Assembly: GCF_051014685.1 (NCBI RefSeq)
Contig: NC_135058.1
Coordinates: 7,106,811 to 7,170,810 of the forward strand
Direction of reading: 5' to 3'
DNA: 64,000 bases
Source: Ptiloglossa arizonensis
Taxonomy: Eukaryota > Arthropoda > Insecta > Hymenoptera > Colletidae
The notes under the pieces were generated by a model. The model did not search any database. It had not been told where the DNA came from and saw only the letters and a list, made by a program, of their open reading frames with translations. A program made the position numbers and the translations under genes. Positions 39,051 through 49,809 of this stretch are shown here, one piece after another (position 1 is the first letter of the stretch; the number at the start of each line of letters is the position of its first letter).

Positions 39051-39291
39051 AAGTAAAAGTTTGGCATTCATATATTTCTCGATTTTAGATCAAACTTAAC
39101 ATTTGTAAACTAATTACTGATCTACACAGTAAAATTGTAAATATTAGTGTTACAAAATGCATATTATTTATCCATTTTAAATGATTGATTTGCCCATAGA
39201 AATTAATTTTTGATCGCAAATCGAGAAACGTATCAATGCCAATATTTTGCTTTCAATTTCGATCAAAATCAATTTCTATAAGTCACTTAAT

Positions 39292-39789
39292 CATTTGTAA
39301 TGCATAAATAAGATGCACATTGTTCGATTAATATTGGAAACATGCGAAAATGTTAATAACAATCGCAAAAATGAACAAACATTCACTAAAACCGTTCGTG
39401 TTCGCAGATTTCGCAATATCTATATGTGTATTTATCATAATTATTAATAATCGATGTAGGACCATAGTTTAAACCAATATAAACAATGTCCTAGTATAAA
39501 TAATGGCTGGAGAGCCATTACTTTCTTGAAATATTCGTTAGATCGAACAAAGACAATCGAAGTAATCGTGCGATGAAATAAATGAATATTTCTCTACATA
39601 TCGAAATTATAGTTTGAATGTATGCAAATATTATATATTCTGAACGCGCAATTACAGACTCCTGTAACGTGGTAATTACAGGGGTTGCCATCTATTGTAG
39701 AACGGGTTGAACTACACTTAAGGGGTGAAAACACCTGGCGGAGAAACGCTCAAGTTTGTCGAAGAATTGTTCCGACTTTCATCCACAGA
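39292..39789 (+). repeat. Asymmetric spacer of the inverted repeat
   Basis: About 500 bp that is single-copy with respect to the arm symmetry. It contains an inverted monomer fragment, the sequence around CTGAACGCGCAATTACAGAC, and a truncated copy of the 108 bp MITE-like unit that stops at CATCCACAGA. The same sequence occurs in the opposite orientation at the outer right end (about 46,460-46,960), where the 108 bp unit is complete. The spacer is therefore a displaced piece of the same higher-order repeat rather than unique DNA. Confidence 0.85.
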
Positions 39790-40099
39790 TTAAGTGACTT
39801 ACAGAAATTGATTTTGATCGAAATTGAAAGCAAAATATTGGCATTGATACGTTTCTCGATTTGCGATCAAAAATTAATTTCTATGGGCAAATCAATCACT
39901 TAAAATGGATAAATAATATGCATTTTGTAACACTAATATTTACAATTTTACTGTGTAGATCAGTAATTAGTTTACAAATGTTAAGTTTGATCTAAAATCG
40001 AGAAATATATGCATGCCAAACTTTTACTTTAATTTTTCGATAAAATTTAATTTTTATAGGCAAACCAATCATTTACAATACATAAACAAAATAAATACT

Positions 40100-42515
40100 G
40101 TAACATAAATGTTCCAAACCTGCGAAAATGTTAATAACAATCGCGGAAATGAATAAACATTCACTAAAACCGTTTGGCTTTGCTGATTTCGCAATATCTT
40201 GATGTTTATTTACCATAATTGTTAACAACTGTCGTAGGACCATGGTTTAAACAATTATTAAGAATGCCCTGGTATAAATAATAGCTAAAAATATCATTTC
40301 GTTGAAATATTCTTTGTTCGCGATGGAATTGTTTTCATTTAGGTTCAACCGACATTGTCAAGGCTACACGTATCGATTATCGATTCACAACTGATCATCC
40401 CGATGATTTTTCTATGTAGAAAAGCGATTGATTGAATTTTGGAGTTTTTAAGTAAAAAATACAACTTCTACAAGTATTATGTAAATTATAACAATTAAAA
40501 AAATGTTAAATTAATGCAACAAATGGATAATTATTACTTTCCATGCTTTAAAACTTTACGAAATACGTTTCTACATCGAATCTCGATCAAAGTCAATTTC
40601 TATAAGTTACTTAATCTTTTGTAATGCATAATGAGATGCACATTGATCGATTAATATTGGGAACAAGCATAAATGTTAATAACAATCTTCGAAATTAACA
40701 AATAATCACAGAAATCGTTCGTCTTCCCATATTTCGCAATATCTTGATGTTTATTTATCATAATTATTAACAACTGTCGTGGGACCGTAGATTAAACAAT
40801 TATTAACAATGTTCTACTACAAATAATGGCTTAAAATATCATTTCGTTGATATATTCTTTGTTCGGCAAGGAATTTTTCTTCGAGATCCAACTGACATTA
40901 TCACGGTTACACGTATCGATTATCGATTTAGAAATATTCTTCACGACGAGTTTTCTATCTAGAATAGTGATTTATTTAATTTCCACTCTTTTAAGTAAAG
41001 AAAACAACTTGTACGCGTATTGTGTAAATTATAATAATGAAACAAATGTTAAGTTGTGGTATCTAATAGACAAGTAATACTTTCCATAATTTGAAACTTT
41101 AAGAAACATGTTTTTACTTCGAAAATCGATCAAAATTAATTTCTGAAGGCTAAATAATAATTTATAATGCATAAACGAGATGCACATTGTAACATTAATA
41201 TTCGGCACATGCGTAAATGTTAATAACAATCGCGTGGATGTACAAAGAATCGCAGAAATCGTTCATCTTCCCATATTTCGCAATATCTCGATGTTTATTT
41301 ATCATATTAATTAACAACCGTCGTAGGACCATACTTTAGACAATTATTAACAATGTTCTAGTATAAATTATGACTTAAAATATCATTTCGTTGAAATATT
41401 CTTTGTTCGCGATGGAATTGTTGTTATTGAGATCAAACCGACATTATCAAGGCTGGAAATGTTTATCGATTCACAAACGTCCATCACGATGATTTTTCTA
41501 TTTAGAAAAGCGATTAATTGAATTTCGACGCTTTTCTTAAAGAATACAGCTTCTACGCGTAATCCGAAAATTTTAAGAACGAAACAAATATTAAATTAAT
41601 GTATCTAATAAACAATTGTTACTTTCCATGCTTTAAAACTTTACGAAACACGTTTTAACATCGAGTCTCGATCAAAATCAATTTCTATAAGTTACTTCAT
41701 CATTTATAATGCATAAATAAGATGCACATTGTTCGATTAATATACGAACATGCATAAATGTTAGTAACAATCGCGGAATAGAACAAAAATTTACCGAAAC
41801 CGTTCGCCTTCGCAGATTTCGCAATATCTAGACGTTTGTTTATCATAATTATTAACAAATGTCATCGCAACATATTTTAAACAATTATGAACAATGTCCT
41901 AGTATAAATAATGGCTTAAAATATCATTTCGTTGAAATATTCTTTGTTCGCGAAGGAATTTTTCTTTGAGATCCAACTGACATTCTCAAGGCTACATGTA
42001 TCGATTATCGATTCACAAGTCTTCATCGCGATTATTTTTCTATCTAGAAAAGCGATTAATAGAATTTCGGCGCTTTTATGTAAAAAACACAACTTCTACG
42101 CGTATTGTGTAAATTATAAGAATTAAACAAATGTTAAATTAATGTATTTAATGAACAATTGTTACATTCCATGCTTAAAAACTTTACGAAACACGTTTTA
42201 ACATCGAGTCTCGATCAAAATCAATTTCTATAAGTTTCTTAATTAATCGCAATACATAAATAAGATGCACATTGTTCGATCAATATTGGGAACATGCATA
42301 AATGTTAGTAACAATCGCGGAAATGAACAAACATTCACCGAAACCGTTCGCCTTCGAAGATTTCGCAATATCTTGATGTTTATTTATCATATTTATTAAA
42401 AACCGTCGTAGGACCGTAGATTAAACAATTATTAACAATGTTCTAGTATAAATAATGGCTAAAAAGCCATCAATTTGCTGAAATATTCGATTAGATCGAA
42501 CAAAGACAATGGAAG
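40100..42515 (-). repeat. ~543 bp satellite monomers, right array
   Basis: Inverted counterpart of the left array with one more monomer. The reverse-complemented anchor occurs near 40,285, 40,828, 41,371, 41,917 and 42,460, giving four intervals of about 544 bp. The extra monomer accounts for the 541 bp difference between the two symmetry offsets (79,621 minus 79,080). Confidence 0.9.
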
Positions 42516-42550
42516 TAACGGTAAGTCATTGGTAAGTGACCTTGCGGTGG

Positions 42551-42615
42551 GTATATAAGGAGCCCCCGGTTGTTTAAAATTTCATTGTTCCTGGAGCCTC
42601 CGAGGTGGACGGATC
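42551..42615 (+). promoter_or_regulatory. Predicted Pol II core promoter (right copy)
   Basis: TATATAA starts at 42,552. An initiator-like TTTCATTG places the start A at 42,584, 32 bp downstream. GGATC at 42,611-42,615 occupies +28 to +32 and fits the arthropod DPE consensus RGWYV. Having all three at correct spacing is a stronger signal than any single motif. Transcription would run rightward, away from the palindrome centre. Confidence 0.6.
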
Positions 42616-44118
42616 TCTTCGTTTTAGGTTTATGGAAGGGGGACCCCCCACCTTGGTAACCGGTACTGGCCGCCGGTAGGCGGTGGCCAGTACTGGCGAC
42701 CACTCTCTCAATCCTTTCTTTTTTTTTTAATTGTTTCTTTGTGTAATTCATTTCATTTGTTCTCTGATTTTAATTTCTACTTGTTTTTACATGTTTATTT
42801 TTTTGTCACTGCCTCGTTTATTTACTTTGTTACTGCTTGACTGTATTTGATCACTAACCAACTTCATTTCTATTGTATTTTCTATTATGCCTTGACTTTA
42901 GGTTTCTCTTAGGTAGGCACATCGGAGAACGAAGAACGAAGAACGAAGAGGACTCTTTCGTCGCAACCGCCGTGGGATCTTTAGTTAAACTTAGAGTAAG
43001 TTAGTTTTAAGGCCACCATGTACGAACATCTGTGCTCTGCCGAGCAACTATCCAATCTTTAGCTTATTTTTGCTCGCTTCCTCGTCCCACACTCCGGCCA
43101 CCTCTGCTTGTTGCATAAGCAAGTGACCGGCCGTGTAGGTGGTCCGAACGGTCGCTCGCCGTCTCTTCTGGTGCGTCCGCTTTGAGAGAGAACATGCTGT
43201 GAACACAGGGGCAGGTGTTCGCACCGGTCCCTGCGGAAGCCCTAGTGCCACAAGACCCTCTCTTCGTCATCCTCCGTAAGTCGGGTCCACGTTCTGCGTG
43301 GCTCCTGACGCGGAGTTGGGAGAAACGGGGCACTCTATATGAGTGGACGGCGTCGCGCATTTCCTTGAGAATCGGGCCCACTGAGGGGAAACGGGACCGA
43401 CCTAGTAGGACCAACTGCACGGTTCGTGTCGCGTCTTTCCCAATTTTGCCTAATTTTTCCATAATGTAATTGCTCGGCAGAATTAAACGAGGAGATCGAA
43501 GGAACATTGATTCCTTCTATCTCTGCAGTTAGAATAAGTTAGTTTTAAGGCTGTGATCTGCCAAGCAATTATCCAATCTTTAGCTTAATTTTGCTCGCTT
43601 CCTCGTTCCTCGGTCCGGTCACCACTGCTTCTTGTACAAGCAAGTGGCCGGCCGTGTAAGTAGTCCGAACGGTCTATCGCCGTCTCTTCCGGTGTGTCCG
43701 CTTCCAGAGGGGGCATGTTGCGAGCACAGGAGCAGGCATTTTTGCCGGTCCCTGCGAAAGTCTCCAAAATAAGACCCTCTCGTCGTAAAGATGGAGAAAC
43801 GGGGCACTCCTCTAGGGGAGTGGTAGGCGTCGTTCGTTTTCTCTGGAATCGGAACCACGGAGGGGAAACGGGATAGACCTAGTAAGACCAACTGCACGGT
43901 TCGTGTCGCGTCTTTCCCAATTTTGCCTCATTTTTCCATAATGTAATTGCTCGGCAGAACTAAACGAGGAGATCGAAGGAACATTGATTCCTTCCATCTC
44001 TTTGGTTTAGTATCTTCGTTTGTATCGCGTGTCGAGGGAGATCGATGGAACTTTGATTCCATCTATCTCTCTCCGGGTCTCCGCTCGCAGCAACCTCCAC
44101 GTGGTGAGACCTGGTAAT

Positions 44119-44145
44119 CGGTATTACTCGCTGCGAGTAATACCG
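44119..44145. repeat. 27 bp near-perfect palindrome (right copy)
   Basis: Mirror of the palindrome at 35,476-35,502, with the same 13 bp stems. As RNA it would fold into a stem-loop near the 3' end of the predicted transcript. Confidence 0.9.
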
Positions 44146-45305
44146 AGCTAATTGGCTGCGAATTTAGAATAGTTACTTAAGATAAGAAAAAGTTGAATAC
44201 CTTGAAAAGCAACATTTTTATAGTGCGTATGAATGCTTGAGTATGTTAATTAAACGAAAACATGAGATTGTATCACCGATGTATTGATATCTTTCAATAA
44301 AGTCATTTTTAGTAACAACAAAAGCTTCTCCTTAGCCATTATTTGCCACCAATTCCTTAACCGGATCCTATCACATTGCTAAATTACCAAAGTTCAAAAT
44401 CGTCGAAAAATTTGGCCAAAGTTCAGAAATTCATTCGAAAATCACGCAAAATCTCAATTCGCAAAAACTTATGGAACTTGACGTCATTTCCAAAAACCCC
44501 CGAATAAGAATACCTCCTCGAGTATCACGTTCTCCTGTTAGCAAAGCCCAAAATCGACGACAGATCTAGCAAAATTTCGGAAATTCATTTGAAAATCACG
44601 CAGAATCTCAATTTGCAGAAATTCTTAGAATTTGACGTCATTTCTAAGAATCGGCGAAATCGTGGCACTTCCTCGAATATCATATACTCCTGACACCAAG
44701 AGTCCCAACATCGAACATTTTCTACAATTTATGTCTGAATTACATCCTTTGGAATGAGGAGAACACTGTCGCCAAGGAGGTATGCATGCCGATTTTTCAT
44801 GTATTAATCAAATGTTACATTGATATATCTAATATACAATTATTACTTTCCATATTTTAAAACTTTACGAAACATCTCTTTACTTCGAAACTCGATCAAA
44901 ATCAATTTCTATACGTTTCTTAATCATTTATGATGCATAAATAAGATGCACATTGTTCGATGAATATTGGGAACATACATAAATGTTAGTAACAATCGCG
45001 GAAATGAAAAAACATTCACCGAAATCATTCGCTTTCACAGATTTCGCAATATCTTCATGTTTATTTATCATAATTATTAACAATCGTCGTAGGACCATAG
45101 TTGAAACAATTATTATCAATGTCCAAGTAAAAATAATGGCTTAAAAGCCATCAATTTCGTGAAATATTCGTTAGATCGAACAAAGACAATAGAAGTAACA
45201 GTGCGATAAACTAAATGAATATTTGTCTCGATAAATTATACTTTGTATGCATGGAGATATATTCTGAACGCGCAATTCCATACATTTGTAACGCGGTACT
45301 TACAT

Positions 45306-46552
45306 GGGTTGCCATCTATTGGAGAAAGGGTTAAATTACACTTAAGGGGTGAAAACACCTGGCGGAGAAACGCTCAAGTTTGTCGAAGAATTGTTCCGAC
45401 TTTCATCCACAGATGGCTCCACAAACATTATATACCGACATTACAGATAAGTTTCTGCTTTCAATTGACATTCCCTGCCGTGCGATAAAATAAATAAATG
45501 TTTCTGAACAAACTATTGTGTGAATCATCTTTCGAATAAATGTAAAATTAAACGGAATCAGCATAATGTTATTTCCCTGCATTCTAGCGTTCCTTCATAC
45601 ATTTAAAAAAATCTTTAATATCTCGAAATCAAGATTACACATATCGATTACCGACTCACAAGTATTTATCATGACAATTTTTCTATCTAGAGAATCGATT
45701 AATTGAATTTTAGCACTTTCGAGTAAAGAATACAACTTCTACGCGTATTGTGTAAATTGTAAGAATTGAACAAATGTTAAATTAATGTACCAAATAGCCA
45801 ATTATTACTTTCCATGACTTAAAACTTAAAGTAAAAACATGTTTCTTAAAGCTTTAAATTATGGAAAGTATTACTTGTCTATCAGATACATTAATTTAAT
45901 ATTTGTTGAATTATTACAATTTATACAATACGCGTAGAAGTTGTTCTTTTTACTTAAAAGAGTGGAAATTCAATAAATCACTTTTCTAGATAGAAAAATC
46001 GTCGTGAAGAATATTTCTAAATCGATAATCGATACGTGTAACCTTGATAACGATACACATGGCTATTTGGTACATTAATATAACATTTGTTCAATTCTAA
46101 CAATTTACACAATACGCGTAGAAGTTGTATTTTTTACTCGAAAGTGCTAAAATTCAATTAATCGGTTCTCTGGATAGAAAAATTGTCATGATAAATATTA
46201 CTTGTGAGTCGGTAATCGATATGTGTAATCTTGATTTCGAGATATTAAAGATTTTTTTAAATGTATGAAGGAACGCTAGAATGCAGGGAAATAACATTAT
46301 GCTGATTCCGTTTAATTTTACATTTATTCGAAAGATGATTCATACAATAGTTTGTTCAGAAACATTTATTTATTTTATCGCACGGCAGGGAATGTCAATT
46401 GAAAGCAGAAACTTATCTGTAATGTCGGTATATAATGTTTGTGGAGCCATCTGTGGATGAAAGTCGGAACAATTCTTCGACAAACTTGAGCGTTTCTCCG
46501 CCAGGTGTTTTCACCCCTTAAGTGTAGTTCAACCCGTTCTACAATAGATGGC
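45306..46552. repeat. Nested small palindrome, right arm
   Basis: Mirror copy of the nested palindrome at 33,069-34,315, placed where the 79,621 offset predicts. Both halves again carry the 108 bp MITE-like unit, so the whole locus is a palindrome whose arms themselves contain palindromes. Confidence 0.85.
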
Positions 46553-47120
46553 AACCCATGTAATTACCACGTTACAGGAGTCTGTAATTGCGCGTTCAGA
46601 ATATATTTGCATACATTCAAACTATAATTTCGATATGTAGAGAAATATTCATTTATTTCATCGCACGATTACTTCGATTGTCTTTGTTCGATCTAACGAA
46701 TATTTCAAGAAAGTAATGGCTCTCCAGCCATTATTTATACTAGGACATTGTTAATATTGGTTTAAACTATGGTCCTACATCGATTATTAATAATTATGAT
46801 AAATAAACATATAGATATTGCGAAATCTGCGAACACGAACGGTTTAGTGAATGTTTGTTAATTTTTGCGATTGTTATTAACATTTTCGCATGTTTCCAAT
46901 ATTAATCGAACAATGTGCATCTTATTTATGCATTACAAATGATTAAGTGACTTATAGAAATTGATTTTGATCGAAATTGAAAGCAAAATATTGGCATTGA
47001 TACGTTTCTCGATTTGCGATCAAAAATTAATTTCTATGGGCAAATCAATCATTTAAAATGGATAAATAATATGCATTTTGTAACACTAATATTTACAATT
47101 TTACTGTGTACATCAGTAAT

Positions 47121-48086
47121 TTCGCAAGCCTTACCCTGTAATAGCTCGTATTCTAAAGAAGAAATAATTAAATAACATTTGGAGCTTTTATATCTTTCTC
47201 TATGACTCATAATTTAGGATCTAATAAGAGAAATAGAACCAAAGCAGAAAAAGAAAGAAAAGTATTCGTATTACACAAAATGAATTTATTGAAATGCATT
47301 GAAGTTACATTTATATTTTTACATTTCAAATATTTAAACTTTTTTATGCGTCGGTAAATAAAATTTTATTAATTAAATATATATATTTTTGATGTTCATA
47401 TTGTGACTTATTTTCTATATAAAACATTTTAGATTATTGTTACGATTTTGCTAATCAAAATTAATTATATTTTTTTTTTGTTAGAAGTGTCCACATTTTA
47501 TATGCCTGTAAGGCAGAAAGAGATGGTGAATTATCGTTTAAACTAAATTAAATTATTACAAGCGGTATGATAAATGTATAATATGGCAAGATAGAATTGG
47601 TCCCAAAGAATAGTATTAAATAATTATCTTGAATGTGAAAAAAACAAAAAATGCCTAAAATGTTTTTACACTCCATAATTACAGTTTTTTTTTTCTACTT
47701 AAATTCCTTCGAATACAGTTTATATAGTCAACTATATATATATATATATATATTCATATATACACCTTTTATTTATTAAGAGCCTCTTTGTTGAAGAATG
47801 TATACATTGTATATGATCAATTGTAAAAAAATTTATATGTACATATAAAAGCATATAACATTAATATACGTTATCGTTTAAATAATGTAGATTAATTATT
47901 GTCCTATAGTAGTATGATGATGGAAATACTAATGTACGAAAATACTAGGATCCATTGTATATGATAATATATATTTGTTATAAATGGTATATATCGTTTG
48001 ACATTTTTGACTGAACATTTGAGTAATAGTTGCAAAGTGAAGTCAAACTTTTGAGTCAACTATAAATTCGTTTAATGTATATAATT
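47121..48086. other. AT-rich intergenic DNA / 3' flank of sphingomyelinase
   Basis: AT-rich sequence with an (AT)n run at about 47,732-47,752. It probably includes the 3' UTR of the minus-strand sphingomyelinase gene. No other gene seen. Confidence 0.6.
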
Positions 48087-49809
48087 TCAATTTTTACTTA
48101 AATCATTATTTAAATTTCTCAAACAAATTTCCATTTCTAAACACCCTGCACTTAAAGCATTCTTTTCTACATTATTCCATATGGTGCTCATAAACAAAGT
48201 ATAGCATAATATTGCAGTTAAAAATATGCGTCCTACATTGAGTCCAATGGTCGCACTCGTAGATACAATGAAACAATCTAATCCAATAGATCCAACGAGT
48301 GGTACAATTAATATAAAACCTGTTAGTAAATACCAAAATCGCTGTCGGCCAACATTCCTTAACGAAGTTTCACATATGCTTATAGCTTCTTTCAATGAAT
48401 CTCTAACGTCTACATTTACCTGTTGAGACTCACCTAGAAAAATAAACGTTTAAGATGTATTTACAATTTATGCAATTTGACACAAATTTATATTTCTTAA
48501 CTTACCAGGACTGAATTTAAAACTCGCCATAATAGCTTCATGATCGGAGTAACTAAAATCTTTATAAGGTACACGTTTTGGGAAAGGATGTTGAAAATTT
48601 GTTACCTCCATCTACAAATAGTACATTATTGATATACTCAAACAGTAACTAGTACATCTTTATGAAAAAAACACAATATTAAAATCCATCAAGATAATTT
48701 AACATACTTTATAATTCTTTGAACCTAAGTACAATATGTGATCTATACGCTTTCCTTCAGGGAATGTTCTTGCAAGTTTTGAACTAGTATAACTATTATT
48801 GGCACACTCATTGGTTCCTAAGTCGTTCAAATTACTTGAGCAAGTATCTACTAAACCAGCAACACCACATATGAGCTTATAAGCTAAATCTTGTGGCTCT
48901 GTATTAAGATCACCTGCTAATATTACAGAATCCGCACCACCACAAGTCATCTTAATAAACTGGGCAGTATCAAATGCTTGTAAAACTCTATGTGCTGCAT
49001 ACTCATCATTGTGTCTACTGTATTCTGCATGTAACTAAAGTATTAAATACACTATATGTTTGTTAACCCTTTAAAGGATATATAAATAGAGTATAAAGGT
49101 TTTTATGAGCAAACTTACATGTGTAATATAAATATGTACATTCATATCATAAATTTTAAGTCTACAAAGTCCAACACCTTTTCCACCAAACCAATCTCCA
49201 TGATGTATTTTGTGTACGTATCCATTCAAAGACCATTTGTGAAACATTACATCTTGAATAAAATATCGTGATAAGATACACACTCCTGACCCAAGAACAC
49301 CACTAAAATGTATTCAAAGGAATTTGATATATAGTATAAGTATGAAATCTTAAATAATTTAATATTGTATTATTGAAATATAACATATTTCTGACATAAC
49401 TACATGAGATAGTTACCTATAGAAATAATGTGAATAAGGTAATTGTTCTTGCATCTTGGATTTCATCATTTCGAAATCTTGAGTAGACCATACTTCTTGC
49501 AAACAAATAATGTCATAATTTTCAGTAGCAAATTTCATTGTAATTGCTTCCATGCGATCTTTCCTATTTTTTGAAACATATGGTATACCCCTGTAATACA
49601 TAATGAATTAAATAGACAAATGTGTTAGTTACAATTATATGTAGCAAATAGGAAAAATGTTTGTACATAATAATTAATTAAAAAAATATATAAAAAAACT
49701 TTAATCAAATCCACATACGAACTAATAAAATTAACGTTTATTATGTTAATAAAATAATAATTCACCAGCAGTTCAAAGTTAAAACATTTATTGATACTTT
49801 GTCCGGCAT
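48087..49809 (-). CDS. Neutral sphingomyelinase (SMPD2-like)
   Basis: Membrane-bound Mg-dependent phosphodiesterase expected to hydrolyse sphingomyelin to ceramide and phosphocholine. Six exons, read from the - strand: 49,809-49,766; 49,590-49,417; 49,302-49,119; 49,034-48,708; 48,611-48,506; 48,433-48,087. All junctions are GT/AG and keep frame, giving 393 residues, close to the 423 of human SMPD2. Endonuclease/exonuclease/phosphatase-fold motifs occur in order: LTLNCW (residues 10-15), ICLQEVW with the metal-binding Glu at about 47, THLHAEY (about 133-139), AGDLNTEP with Asp176/Asn178, RIDHILY (about 230-236) and YSDHEA with the catalytic His at about 267. Two hydrophobic segments near the C terminus (about 305-355) match the two membrane spans of nSMase1. 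The short first exon was found because it alone completes the LNCW codon at the splice. The start codon lies about 790 bp from the divergent eIF3m start. Confidence 0.93.

Larger units (their letters stand above)
33069..39291 (+). repeat. Left arm of giant inverted repeat
   Basis: This arm is mirrored on the opposite strand by 39,790-46,553. Between 33,069 and about 37,100, paired positions sum to 79,621 without visible net indels, and the open frames of the ~2.3 kb insert translate identically in both arms. Between about 38,000 and 39,291 paired positions sum to 79,080, with around one percent divergence visible. Further left (31,690-33,068) the sequence is still monomer-related but only loosely matches the far right end. 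Confidence 0.9.
42528..44803 (+). mobile_element. Unclassified ~2.3 kb insert, right copy
   Basis: Mirror copy of the insert at 34,818-37,093, apparently identical in every open frame. In this orientation: TATATAAGG at 42,552-42,560, predicted start at 42,584, GC hairpin at 42,661-42,698, two ~477 bp direct repeats at about 43,046-43,521 and 43,522-43,998, hairpin at 44,119-44,145, AATAAA at 44,296-44,301. The predicted transcript is about 1.7 kb. Small sense frames (84 codons at 43,215; 60 codons at 43,694) lie at equivalent places in the two direct repeats and have no recognisable domain, so a noncoding transcript is the simplest reading. Confidence 0.6.
39790..46553 (-). repeat. Right arm of giant inverted repeat
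   Basis: Reverse-complement counterpart of 33,069-39,291, about 541 bp longer because it carries one additional satellite monomer between about 41,080 and 42,490. The outer part (42,490-46,553) is essentially identical to the left arm where I compared it. Beyond 46,553 the sequence matches the central spacer region (39,108-39,780, inverted) better than it matches the left flank. Confidence 0.9.
31690..47120. repeat. Satellite complex with giant inverted repeat
   Basis: A 15.4 kb block made of ~543 bp satellite monomers in both orientations plus two mirrored copies of a ~2.3 kb non-satellite insert. The left edge is near the first GTCTTTGTTCGATCTAATCG word at about 31,715. The right edge is where monomer-related sequence stops at TCAGTAATT (47,112-47,120). 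The sequence to the right is unrelated AT-rich DNA leading into the gene cluster. Such blocks are typical of heterochromatin or of a recent inverted duplication; an assembly fold-back is also possible. Confidence 0.9.
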
